This document shows, one piece after another, positions 17,744-25,577 of a DNA stretch of 64,000 nucleotides (positions are counted from its first letter, which is position 1; every line of letters starts with the position of its first letter). A program made the translations under genes and the position numbers. The DNA comes from Metabacillus arenae (lineage in GTDB: Bacteria > Bacillota > Bacilli > Bacillales > Bacillaceae): NCBI RefSeq assembly GCF_014773385.1, contig NZ_JACXAI010000010.1, forward strand, positions 1 through 64,000, read 5' to 3'. The notes beneath the pieces were generated by a model. That model made no database searches, had not been told where the DNA came from, and worked only from the letters and a program-made list of their open reading frames with translations.

Positions 17744-18082
17744 TTATCGTAAAAAAATTAAGTCTAATGGTAATGTGATAATATAATAAACAATGATAGA
17801 AAGAATCCCTTGTAAAATAAGAGCAATCAACATATAAAGCTTCCTAAGGATCCACTTTTGCTTACTAAATTTCATATATAAAAAATAACCAGAACCCATA
17901 AATAATTTCATGAAGAAATTTCCGATTTTATCTAAGAGTGATTTAGGTTTTTCAATGAATCCTAACCTATAATAGTCAACAATGGCCCATTCTATTATAA
18001 GAAAAAGTAAAACTGAAACCCATTGAACACCTAACAGGCAGTTAAGTATAACTTTTAAGAAATATATAATTACTTCAATCAT
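17744..18082 (-). CDS. Immunity-array membrane protein, copy 4
   Basis: A 112-residue paralogue. The middle loop reads YYRLGFIEKPKSLLDKIGNF and is basic where other copies are acidic; the constant C-terminus is RKLYMLIALILQGILSIIVY. The middle loop is shared more closely with copy 3 than with copies 5 and 6, which marks two sub-groups within the array. Confidence 0.78.
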   Translation of the reverse strand: MIEVIIYFLKVILNCLLGVQWVSVLLFLIIEWAIVDYYRLGFIEKPKSLLDKIGNFFMKLFMGSGYFLYMKFSKQKWILRKLYMLIALILQGILSIIVYYIITLPLDLIFLR

Positions 18083-18125
18083 ATAGTTACTTCCTTAATA
18101 ATCTGAGTTTTTATCGTATAAAAAC

Positions 18126-18461
18126 TTACGAGAAAATTAAATCTAATGGTAAAGTGATAATATAGTAAATAATCATAGAAAGGATCCCATGAAAAATGAG
18201 GGCAATGAACATATAAAGCTTTCTAAGGATCCATTTTTTATTACTAAACTTACTGTATAAAAAGTAACCTGAACCCATAAATAATTTCATGAAAAAATTC
18301 CCGATTTTATCTAAAAATGATTTAGGAACTTCAATGAATCCTAATCTATAAAAATCAACCATGGCCCACTCTAAAAAAAGGAATAGAAATACAGAAGCCC
18401 ACTGTAAACACAAGAAGTAACCGAACAACATTTTAAAAACATAGGTAATCTCTTCTACCAT
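18126..18461 (-). CDS. Immunity-array membrane protein, copy 3
   Basis: A 111-residue paralogue, N-terminus MVEEITYVFKMLFGYFLCLQ, middle loop GFIEVPKSFLDKIGNFFMKL, C-terminus ending MIIYYIITLPLDLIFS. Its ribosome site (AAGGAAGT) is shared with the other copies, another sign that whole gene units including leaders were duplicated. Confidence 0.78.
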   Translation of the reverse strand: MVEEITYVFKMLFGYFLCLQWASVFLFLFLEWAMVDFYRLGFIEVPKSFLDKIGNFFMKLFMGSGYFLYSKFSNKKWILRKLYMFIALIFHGILSMIIYYIITLPLDLIFS

Positions 18462-18505
18462 CTTAAGTACTTCCTTAATAATACAAGTTATAGGTTCTTC
18501 ATATC

Positions 18506-18800
18506 TTACGAGAAAATTAAATCAAGTGGTAATGTAACAATATAGTAAATAATCATGGAAAGAACCCTTGCAAAATAAGAACAATGAACATATAAAGCTT
18601 TCTAAGGATCCATTTATGTGAACTAAATTTACTAGAAAAGAAAAAACCTGAACCAAGAAATAATTTCATGAAGAAATTGATAATCTTATCAATAATGAAT
18701 TCAGGATTTTCAATGGTTCCTAACCTATAAAAATCAACCATAGCCATTCTATATCCAATAAATGTAAAACTGAAACCTCATGAAGTCCAAAAGGCAAGTA
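18506..18800 (-). pseudogene. Immunity-array membrane protein, copy 2, broken
   Basis: The central part (AMVDFYRLGTIENPE to RKLYMFIVLILQG) is intact and in frame, but both ends are damaged. Near 18570 one base is missing, so the frame ends ...LQGFFP instead of continuing as LQGILS; the expected tail IYYIVTLPLDLIFS can still be read in the next frame to 18506. Upstream of residue AMVDF the N-terminal membrane segment is scrambled by indels and stops. The gene is recently dead. Confidence 0.8.
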
Positions 18801-18831
18801 AATATAGCCTACAATATCTTCTGCTATTTAC

Positions 18832-19167
18832 TTATAAAAAAATCAACTCTAATGGAATTGTGATTATATAGTAAATAAGAATGGATAAAATGCCATGGAG
18901 TATAAGTCCAATTAGCATACAAAGTTTTCTTGTTATCCAGTTAAATTTTTTAAACCTATTGTATAGGTGGTATCCAGAACCAAGAAACATTATCATTATA
19001 AAATTCATGAGTTTATCAATTATGTTCTCAGGTTCTCTATGAGTCCCCATTTCATAGAAATCAACCATAGCCCATTCTATTACTAAAAAAATCAAAATAG
19101 AGCTCCATTGAAAACCTAGAAAGCAACCAATTATAAGCTTAAGACTAAAAATGACCTCTTCTATCAT
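18832..19167 (-). CDS. Immunity-array membrane protein, copy 1 (toxin-proximal)
   Basis: This 111-residue paralogue is the first gene after the toxin, 53 bases downstream. It starts at the ATG at 19167 behind AAAGGAG with six bases of spacing. It has MIEEVIFSLKLIIGCFLGFQ, then EWAMVDFYEMGTHREPENIID, and a C-terminal segment RKLCMLIGLILHGILSILIY that is more diverged from the others. As the toxin-adjacent copy it is the best candidate for the immunity protein matching the present toxin. Confidence 0.78.
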   Translation of the reverse strand: MIEEVIFSLKLIIGCFLGFQWSSILIFLVIEWAMVDFYEMGTHREPENIIDKLMNFIMIMFLGSGYHLYNRFKKFNWITRKLCMLIGLILHGILSILIYYIITIPLELIFL

Positions 19168-19220
19168 TTTAAACTCCTTTAATTTAAACAAGAATCAAAG
19201 ACATTAATTTCTAATTAATA

Positions 19221-20753
19221 TTAGTTAAACCAACTACTAATTGAATTTTTTAATTTTTCTCCAGCTTTTCCAATTCCTTTACCTACTTCTTTAAAGATTT
19301 TACCCCCAACATCTTTAGCTGCATCTCCAATTTTCGAGCTTGTTAACCCGCCAGCAAATGCACCAATCGAACCACCTACAATTATGCCTACTGGCCCACC
19401 AAAACTTCCAATTGCTGCTCCAAGCTTAGCACCGGCCCCAATGGCCACCATATCAGCAGTAAAGCCACCTACGGCTCGACCAACTCTCTCACTAATAGGT
19501 TTTTCTTGATTTTGAGGAGAAAAGGCTTCTCCAGTATTTGCTACTGCGGATATTACTACCCCCAACCCAGGTACCCTACTTCCTATTTTTGCAAACCCAT
19601 TATTCGTTATTGTCCTACCTAACACTTCTTTTGTACCTGTTGTCATTCTAATCTGGGTCTTCTTCATAAATTCCTTCCCTGACATCCGATTGATGTCTTT
19701 CGGGTAACCAGCTACATGTTTGTACAGGTGTGCAGGGCTTTGATAGGATTTTACGAAATTCTGTATACCTTTCATTAAACGATTCGATGGGGCAGGTGCT
19801 TTTTGGAAATCGCGTAACCATTTTGCGAGCTTTGCACTGTGTTTGCTTTTACTTGTCCATGCAGGGTTTGATTTTACAGAGAAATAATAATTTCCTCTTA
19901 TTTTTTGCCAAAGGGTTGGTTTGCCTCCAAAATAATGAACCTTCATTTTACGGGCAGCTGCCAGAGTGAGTCCTGATGACGCAAATTGATAACCGGCTAA
20001 TAAAGTATCTCCAAAGCTCATTTTCTGATTTATGTAGTCAAAAGGAGAGGTAAAGGCATCGCCAAACGAGAAAACTGTTCTAGTTAATAATTCTTCATTT
20101 AACTTAGAATAGTTGGGCTTTTCCTTAAGTTGATCACTGTTATAGGTGTCAACACTTAGGCTTCCGCTATTAAACATCCCTTGTATTTCACTAATATAAC
20201 TTTTCATCATCTGAATGTCTTGCTCGACGGAGGTAAGTTCATTAGTTTGAGTGGTGTCGAAGGTGACTAGGTCTTCGATTGTTTTGTCTATTTCTTTATT
20301 TGCTCGCTGGATGTTGTTGTGGAAATATTGGTCATCAAGCCTTTCCACAGAAACAATATCACTGACACTGTCTATTGATGTATTCGCATCATCCACAAGA
20401 TCGGCCGTCACTGTTTTAGCTTTGTTTAGCCCGTTTGTTAGGTCACCATTGAGAAAGCTTTGGCTAATAAAACCGCTCGTATCGGATTCTAAATCTGAGC
20501 ATGCCATTTTAAGGTTTGTTAAAACTCTATCATAGCTTTTAAGAGTATGATAATGAAAGGATAAAATAGGTACGTGCCAGTCTTGATAGAAGGACCGTAC
20601 GGCTGTACCGCCTTTTCCTTTAAAAGAATCATTAAGGCCCGAAAAATCCTCAATAGATCCTTCAAGCTGTTTAAGCTGATCCATTTGAGATTTAATTTTA
20701 TTGAGTAATCCATCTATACCGTTATGTAAAGATTGTGCATCAAGTGTTTTCAT
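19221..20753 (-). CDS. LXG-domain polymorphic toxin with glycine-zipper C-terminus (type VII secretion substrate)
   Basis: The 510-residue protein begins MKTLDAQSLHNGIDGLLNKI, the typical start of an LXG domain, whose all-helical region spans about 1-220 and targets toxins to the Firmicutes type VII secretion system. A linker follows (about 220-420). The C-terminal part (about 425-510) is rich in GxxxG-type spacing: GRAVGGF, GAGAKLGAAIGSFGG, GIIVGGSIGAFAGG, then a Lys-rich amphipathic tail ending in SSWFN. This resembles glycine-zipper pore-forming LXG toxins such as streptococcal TelE, so membrane permeabilisation is the likely activity; no nuclease or NADase motif is seen. I start at the ATG at 20753, behind AAGGTGG. 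It follows the DUF5344 gene closely and precedes an array of small membrane proteins. Confidence 0.85.
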   Translation of the reverse strand: MKTLDAQSLHNGIDGLLNKIKSQMDQLKQLEGSIEDFSGLNDSFKGKGGTAVRSFYQDWHVPILSFHYHTLKSYDRVLTNLKMACSDLESDTSGFISQSFLNGDLTNGLNKAKTVTADLVDDANTSIDSVSDIVSVERLDDQYFHNNIQRANKEIDKTIEDLVTFDTTQTNELTSVEQDIQMMKSYISEIQGMFNSGSLSVDTYNSDQLKEKPNYSKLNEELLTRTVFSFGDAFTSPFDYINQKMSFGDTLLAGYQFASSGLTLAAARKMKVHYFGGKPTLWQKIRGNYYFSVKSNPAWTSKSKHSAKLAKWLRDFQKAPAPSNRLMKGIQNFVKSYQSPAHLYKHVAGYPKDINRMSGKEFMKKTQIRMTTGTKEVLGRTITNNGFAKIGSRVPGLGVVISAVANTGEAFSPQNQEKPISERVGRAVGGFTADMVAIGAGAKLGAAIGSFGGPVGIIVGGSIGAFAGGLTSSKIGDAAKDVGGKIFKEVGKGIGKAGEKLKNSISSWFN

Positions 20754-20768
20754 GGTCCCATCCACCTT

Positions 20769-21047
20769 CTACCGTGCTCTAATTGAAGATCCTATGTTAT
20801 GATCAGCTTCTTTTATGCTTTCTATGGTCGTTCTTACTGATTGGTTGTTCGCCTTTAAAACCTGCTTATATGCTTCACCAACTTCTTCGAGCAGGTTGTT
20901 CAATTCATTCAATTTATTGACGACATCCAATTCATTTCCACCGGCGATTTCTTTTAGTAAAGAGGTTTCAAAAGACCCGGCAGAACTTTCTATTTTAGAG
21001 ATTGCACTTTCCACTTCTCCATATCTTATTTTCATTTCCTCGCTCAA
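20769..21047 (-). CDS. DUF5344 (YxiC-like) LXG partner protein
   Basis: A small all-helical protein (about 92 residues) like B. subtilis YxiC. Such proteins sit next to LXG toxins and are thought to bind the LXG helix bundle and help deliver it to the type VII machinery. The frame extends upstream into the DUF5082 gene, but I prefer the TTG at 21047, one base after that gene's stop codon. This gives a start like MSEEMKIRYGEVESAI, matching the usual beginning of the family, with AAAGGG upstream. Translation is then coupled to the preceding gene. Confidence 0.72.
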   Translation of the reverse strand: MSEEMKIRYGEVESAISKIESSAGSFETSLLKEIAGGNELDVVNKLNELNNLLEEVGEAYKQVLKANNQSVRTTIESIKEADHNIGSSIRAR

Positions 21048-21048
21048 T

Positions 21049-21468
21049 TCATTCAGCCCTTTCTTCTCTTTCTTCCCGTTTTTCCCGTTCAATCCGAGCT
21101 GTCTCAGCAGCGATATTACTCTCCAACGATTGAATTTCAGCTTTAATCTCCTCTATTTTATTCTCAATAGAAGTAAGAACCGAATTTAGCTGATTATGAG
21201 AAATATGCTTGTAGGAAAATGAAAGGGCTTCACGAACCTCTTCAAACTGGTTGGATAAGGTTCCTTTCCATGTTTTAGAAGTAAGTTCGGGGTCTTTTGC
21301 TAGTTTCTGGTTTTGGTTCAACTCATTTTGTAGTCCATCTAACTCAGCTTCACAACTTTTCAGCCGCTTAAGCTGTTCTTTTTTTTCGGCTAGTGCAGAT
21401 TGTAAAAAGGACAAGTAATATGACAGTGGTCTCAACCCCTTATCTATGCAATTTTTCTTAGAATTCAT
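21049..21468 (-). CDS. DUF5082 (YxiB-like) LXG partner protein
   Basis: A helical, coiled-coil protein with LSYYLSFLQSALAEKKEQLKRL at the start, ELTSKTWKG in the middle and a very charged C-terminus (EREKREEREER). It resembles B. subtilis YxiB, which precedes YxiC and the LXG toxin YxiD in the same order. Start choice is unclear. The ATG at 21468 lacks a ribosome site. The family usually begins at about the SYYLS motif, where the sequence has CTG (21426) nine bases after AAGGGG. The gene opens the toxin operon. Confidence 0.72.
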   Translation of the reverse strand: MNSKKNCIDKGLRPLSYYLSFLQSALAEKKEQLKRLKSCEAELDGLQNELNQNQKLAKDPELTSKTWKGTLSNQFEEVREALSFSYKHISHNQLNSVLTSIENKIEEIKAEIQSLESNIAAETARIEREKREEREERAE

Positions 21469-21743
21469 AATGAAAAAGTCGTAGCTAGTATATATGGTAT
21501 CAAATGGAAGCACTATAAATGAATGGGTACATCACCTTAATTTTTACAAATGCATAGTACTTTGTATCTATTATAATTTTATAAATATTTTTTTGGTATT
21601 TTTATATGCAAATCGTTTAGCATTCTCTAATAAAGTTACTTTTTCTCGTTTTCTTGGATTAATGAAATCTAATTGTTAAATTTGTATAGTTATTTTATAT
21701 TATTTATAAATATACAACTATCTTTCTAAGTGAGGGAAATAAC

Positions 21744-22151
21744 ATGGAAGTTGAATATAAAGCAAAACTCCCTGAAAAAGAAGAGTTTATTAAACTGCAT
21801 CAAACCACCGGCTGGAATGCAAAGGGTTTGTATACGAACGATCAGCTTTTTAAAGCCATTTGTAATAGCTGGTATGCAGTTTCTGTCTACAAAGGTGGGG
21901 AATTAATAGCGTTTGGACGTATCATTTCCGATGGCATTTATCAGACTTTAATATGTGATGTTATGGTTGATCCGTTTTATCAAAACCAAGGAATCGGTAA
22001 AGGAGTTATTGAAAACCTTCTTTTCAAATGCAAACAGGAAGAGATTAAATGGGTTCAATTATTTTCTGCTAATGGGAAACAAGATTTTTATAAAAAGTTT
22101 GGTTTTGTAGCAAGGGACTCAGCATCTCCCGGTATGTCTTTGTTTTTATAA
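21744..22151 (+). CDS. GNAT family N-acetyltransferase
   Basis: The 135-residue protein shows the GNAT fold: an N-terminal strand-helix part, VMVDPFYQNQGIGKGVIENLL (motif A, the acetyl-CoA pyrophosphate loop, QxxGIG) and the C-terminal FYKKFGFVARD strand. The substrate is unknown. Start is behind GTGAGGG. It faces away from the toxin operon across 275 bases of AT-rich sequence that should contain both promoters. Confidence 0.82.
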   Translation: MEVEYKAKLPEKEEFIKLHQTTGWNAKGLYTNDQLFKAICNSWYAVSVYKGGELIAFGRIISDGIYQTLICDVMVDPFYQNQGIGKGVIENLLFKCKQEEIKWVQLFSANGKQDFYKKFGFVARDSASPGMSLFL

Positions 22152-22210
22152 CTCTGAATCTGGCCGTATGAAAACAGTAAGACAAATGAAAAATATTAAG
22201 TAAAAATAAT

Positions 22211-22272
22211 AACAGGGACCTCCATAATCTTGTAATTTTTTCAAATACAAGGTTGAGGAGGTCCTGTTTTTT
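22211..22272 (+). terminator. Terminator after the acetyltransferase gene
   Basis: AACAGGGACCTCC pairs with GGAGGTCCTGTT across a loop that holds a second inner pairing (CTTGTA/TACAAGG) and is followed by a U-run. Confidence 0.85.
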
Positions 22273-22374
22273 GTCATAAAATGATACAAGCTAATCTTTG
22301 TAATCTTGCTCTTCTATTCGTAAAATCTTACATATGCCAATTAAACAGGGTATACTGACTACCGAGGTGATTCT

Positions 22375-22995
22375 ATGAGGAATGAAATACAGCAAGATAA
22401 AGGGAGCATTCAGATAGAAAACACAGAGGAAAGCACGGATATCGTAAGCATGACAGAAGAAAGATGGCATGCCATAGTGAATAATGATCCGTCTTATGAT
22501 GACAAATTTTATTACGGAGTTAAAACTACAGGGATTTTTTGCCGGCCGTCTTGTAAGTCCAGAACCCCTAATATTGAAAATGTCCGGATATTTTTAGATG
22601 CAGAGCAAGCACTTTCAGAGAAATTTCGTCCTTGTAAACGGTGTAAGCCGAGTGGTCTGCGGTTGCCTGATGAAGAATGGGCAGCCCAAATCATGGAGTA
22701 CATTGACAACAATTATGGCGAAGCCCTAACGCTGGAACTATTAGCTGAAATGTGTCATGGCAGCCCTTTTCATATGCAGCGAACGTTCAAACGAATCAAG
22801 GGAATGACCCCAATTGAATATATACAGAAGACGAGGATTTCCAAATCAAAAGAGCTGCTAAGCACAACAGATCAATCGATAATGGAAATTGGCATATCAG
22901 TTGGAATAGCGAATACAGCACATTTTGCCACTTTATTTAAAAAGAAAACAGGGCAAACTCCAACAGGGTATCGAAAATCAACAACAATAAGGTAA
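22375..22995 (+). CDS. adaA: AdaA: methylphosphotriester-DNA methyltransferase and transcriptional activator
   Basis: This 206-residue protein corresponds to B. subtilis AdaA. The N-terminal Ada zinc domain holds Cys56, Cys60, Cys87 and Cys90 (FCRPSC and PCKRC); one of them accepts methyl groups from methylphosphotriesters in DNA. The C-terminal part (about 100-200) is an AraC-type double helix-turn-helix (LTLELLAEMCHGSPFHMQRTF, then FATLFKKKTGQTPTGYR). Methylation switches it into an activator of its own operon. The gene starts the adaA-adaB-oxygenase cluster with 18 bases before adaB. Confidence 0.92.
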   Translation: MRNEIQQDKGSIQIENTEESTDIVSMTEERWHAIVNNDPSYDDKFYYGVKTTGIFCRPSCKSRTPNIENVRIFLDAEQALSEKFRPCKRCKPSGLRLPDEEWAAQIMEYIDNNYGEALTLELLAEMCHGSPFHMQRTFKRIKGMTPIEYIQKTRISKSKELLSTTDQSIMEIGISVGIANTAHFATLFKKKTGQTPTGYRKSTTIR

Positions 22996-23013
22996 TCATG
23001 GAGGTTATATATT

Positions 23014-23562
23014 ATGGAACAAATAAATAACAAAACCATTTACTGGTGCTTGTTCTTATACGGACAATGGAAAATGTATATTGCAGCTACCTCTAAAGGC
23101 CTTTGCTATGTAGGTTCACCAAATAAGGAAAAGGATGAATTTACAAAGTGGGCGAATACTAAGCTGCCGGAGTACAGTTTGGTACAAGATGAAGAAATGT
23201 TACAAAGCTATGTAAACGAATTTATCGAGTATTTTCAGGGACAACGTAAAAAATTTACCATTCCTGTCGATATTCAAGGGACCGAGTTTCAAAAATCAGT
23301 GTGGAATGCATTAAATGAAATTTCATATGGGACCACCCATTCTTACTCTGACATCGCAGAAATTCTTCAAAAACCTAAATCGGTTCGTTCCGTTGCCACT
23401 GCGATTGGCGCTAATCCAGTTTTGATCACGATTCCTTGTCATAGAGTGATTGGCAAAAATGGAAGTTTAACTGGTTATCGGGGCGGCATAGAAATTAAAA
23501 GGCAGCTGTTGGCTCTGGAAAATGGAAGTTCCGACATAAAAGAGGGAATCAAGCATGCCTAG
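23014..23562 (+). CDS. adaB: AdaB: methylated-DNA--[protein]-cysteine S-methyltransferase
   Basis: The 182-residue suicide enzyme removes methyl groups from O6-methylguanine. The active site PCHRVIG (Cys142) and the preceding AIGANPVLITI, the helix-turn-helix arginine-finger region SVRSVATA, and the C-terminal LTGYRGGIEIKRQLL are all intact. GGAGG lies upstream. It is co-transcribed with adaA, as in B. subtilis, and its 3' end overlaps the oxygenase gene by eight bases. Confidence 0.92.
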   Translation: MEQINNKTIYWCLFLYGQWKMYIAATSKGLCYVGSPNKEKDEFTKWANTKLPEYSLVQDEEMLQSYVNEFIEYFQGQRKKFTIPVDIQGTEFQKSVWNALNEISYGTTHSYSDIAEILQKPKSVRSVATAIGANPVLITIPCHRVIGKNGSLTGYRGGIEIKRQLLALENGSSDIKEGIKHA

Positions 23563-24268
23563 TATGATTAGAGAGCGGATTGCTTCATTGAATTGGGATG
23601 CATTGCAAAGGCAACTTGACGACCAGGGGTTTGCTAAGGTTCCGGTTATATTGGATCAACATCAATGCGAGGAAATCATTCAAACGTATGACGAGGAATC
23701 CAATTTTCGAAGTACAATCGATATGAGCAGATACCGGTTTGGGAGCGGGGAGTATAAGTATTATGAAGCTCCCTTGCCACCCCTGTTGGAACAGCTTCGC
23801 ACAAATTTCTATCCTGAGCTTGCGAAATCAGCTAATCTCTGGGCCCGGCAGCTTGGAAAAGAAACCGTTTTTCCAAGTAACTTGGCGGATTTTTTAACAG
23901 AATGTCATCAAAAGGGACAAGTTCGTTCCACACCTTTGATTCTCAAATATGGGGCTGGCGGATATAACTGCTTGCATCAGGATTTGTATGGTGAAGTTTT
24001 CTTTCCTTTTCAAGTCGTAATTGCTTTAAATCAAAGAGACGAGGATTTCTCTGGCGGGGAATCGCTGCTTGTTGAACAACGGCCTCGGGCGCAAAGCAGA
24101 GGACATGTTATCACCCTGGAACAAGGAGAAGGACTTATTTTTCCAACAAACCACCGGCCTGTTCCTGGAACGCGAGGTTACTATAAAACTACAATTCGTC
24201 ATGGGGTAAGCACAGTAACATCGGGTACTAGATATGGTCTCGGGATTATATTTCACGATGCGAAATAA
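23555..24268 (+). CDS. 2-oxoglutarate/Fe(II)-dependent oxygenase in the ada operon
   Basis: The 237-residue protein has the double-stranded beta-helix iron site: His141 and Asp143 in CLHQDLYG, distal His216 in IRHGVS, and a 2OG-binding Arg226 in TRYGLGIIFH. It overlaps adaB by eight bases and is therefore translated with it. Related 2OG oxygenases near ada genes in other bacteria are usually called alkylated-DNA repair or prolyl-hydroxylase-like. It is not a close AlkB homologue in its visible motifs. Oxidative dealkylation of DNA, RNA or nucleotides is the natural guess from context. Confidence 0.82.
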   Translation: MPSMIRERIASLNWDALQRQLDDQGFAKVPVILDQHQCEEIIQTYDEESNFRSTIDMSRYRFGSGEYKYYEAPLPPLLEQLRTNFYPELAKSANLWARQLGKETVFPSNLADFLTECHQKGQVRSTPLILKYGAGGYNCLHQDLYGEVFFPFQVVIALNQRDEDFSGGESLLVEQRPRAQSRGHVITLEQGEGLIFPTNHRPVPGTRGYYKTTIRHGVSTVTSGTRYGLGIIFHDAK

Positions 24269-24322
24269 CAGGGAATTTCAAGCCCTTGTGAACTTTAATT
24301 TATACACATTGGGGGAATCGGC

Positions 24323-25141
24323 GTGCAAAGTAAATTTTTATACAAATATCCAAAGACTCTTCTTAATAAAGGTACAGGATTTTTATCAGGTTACAGCCAT
24401 TCTCTTAATCCATACACTGGTTGTTCATTTGGTTGTTCATACTGTTATGTCCGCCAAATGCCTGTCTCAAAATTCCGTAAGGAAGAATGGGGGACCTGGG
24501 TTGACATAAAAAAAGGAGCGGCAGACATCCTTCATAAAGACCTTACAAGAGCTAAGAAAAAAGGAAAAGTGACCATTTTCATGTCATCCAGCACAGATCC
24601 CTACCAACCTATTGAACAGAAGGAAGAAATAACAAGGACATTATTGGAAGTAATGGTTGAAAATAAACCTGATTTTCTATTTGTACAGACAAGAAGTCCG
24701 CTTGTGCGTCGAGACATTGATTTATTTCTTCTATTAAAGGATAAAGTTAGAGTAAGTATGACCGTTGAAACCGATAGAGAGGATATCCGAAAACACTTTA
24801 CTCCAAGTGCTCCGCCAATTAGCGGGCGGTTAAAAACCCTACAGATATTGGCAGAGGCAGGCGTTCCGATACAAGCAACAATAGCTCCAGTGCTGCCTAG
24901 CAGTGAAGAGTTTCCGGAAAAGTTGGCAACATTAGTTAATCGAGTTTGCGTTGACGATTATTTTATGGGAGATGGAAGTGGAGGAAAACGAACAAATAGT
25001 TTAGGTATTTCTTCAATATACGAAGAATTGGGATTAGAAGAATGGTACAGTCCCTCAGCTTATCGTATTGTTTATGAGAGATTAAAGAAAGTATTTGGGG
25101 ATGACCATATTTTGTTGAGTCAACAAGGATTTTTACCTTAA
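24323..25141 (+). CDS. Radical SAM protein, spore photoproduct lyase-like family
   Basis: The 272-residue protein carries the radical SAM cluster motif C34-x3-C38-x2-C41 (TGCSFGCSYC) after SLNPYTG, then SSSTDPYQPIE, which is typical of the SplB-related/Rv2578c group. These enzymes cleave S-adenosylmethionine to a radical; SplB repairs spore photoproduct, but this shorter group has no established substrate. It starts at a GTG after GGGGGAA, 54 bases downstream of the DNA-alkylation repair cluster, and may share its transcript. A role in nucleic acid repair or modification is suggested by context only. Confidence 0.85.
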   Translation: MQSKFLYKYPKTLLNKGTGFLSGYSHSLNPYTGCSFGCSYCYVRQMPVSKFRKEEWGTWVDIKKGAADILHKDLTRAKKKGKVTIFMSSSTDPYQPIEQKEEITRTLLEVMVENKPDFLFVQTRSPLVRRDIDLFLLLKDKVRVSMTVETDREDIRKHFTPSAPPISGRLKTLQILAEAGVPIQATIAPVLPSSEEFPEKLATLVNRVCVDDYFMGDGSGGKRTNSLGISSIYEELGLEEWYSPSAYRIVYERLKKVFGDDHILLSQQGFLP

Positions 25142-25185
25142 TCTATTCTCGAGAGGTGTGCATGTCTTCATCATCAATAATGGAG

Positions 25186-25498
25186 AATTTTGTCGAAAAA
25201 TCGATAAATTGAAAATTTCTAAGATAAATCCGTCATTTTCGGAGATATAATAAAAATTTCGAAGATAAGTGGGTGATTTTCGAAGATAAACTCCAACCGA
25301 CATGAAATTGTATTGAGAGGAAGTCCTAGAGGTTATGAATCGACCTGCAATATGCTCGAGGTTCATTATAAAATAGCGCTAATTCTGTCGAAAAATCGAT
25401 ATATTAGAAATTTCGAAGATAAATCCGTCATTTTCGGAGATATAATAAAAATTTCGAAGATAAATGTGTGATTTTCGAAGATATAGAGCCTCCGACTC
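25186..25498. repeat. Two ~115-bp repeats built from ~20-bp TTTCGAAGATAA units
   Basis: Copy A (25186-25300) and copy B (25381-25498) are nearly identical. Each starts TGTCGAAAAATCGATA and then has four or five units with the core TTTCGAAGATAA (or TTTCGGAGATAT) spaced 20-21 bases apart. The 80 bases between the copies hold no repeat. No gene was seen between 25142 and 25577. Confidence 0.85.
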
Positions 25499-25577
25499 AA
25501 TCATTAATATAATTTGTTAAAGGAGTTTTCCTCCAAATGGCGAATTCCTACAAGGATAATTAAATTGGAGTGATGAA

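Noticed and set aside
24234-24509. 91-codon plus-strand frame
   Set aside because: It overlaps the oxygenase end and the radical SAM start in another frame; both of those have strong motifs.
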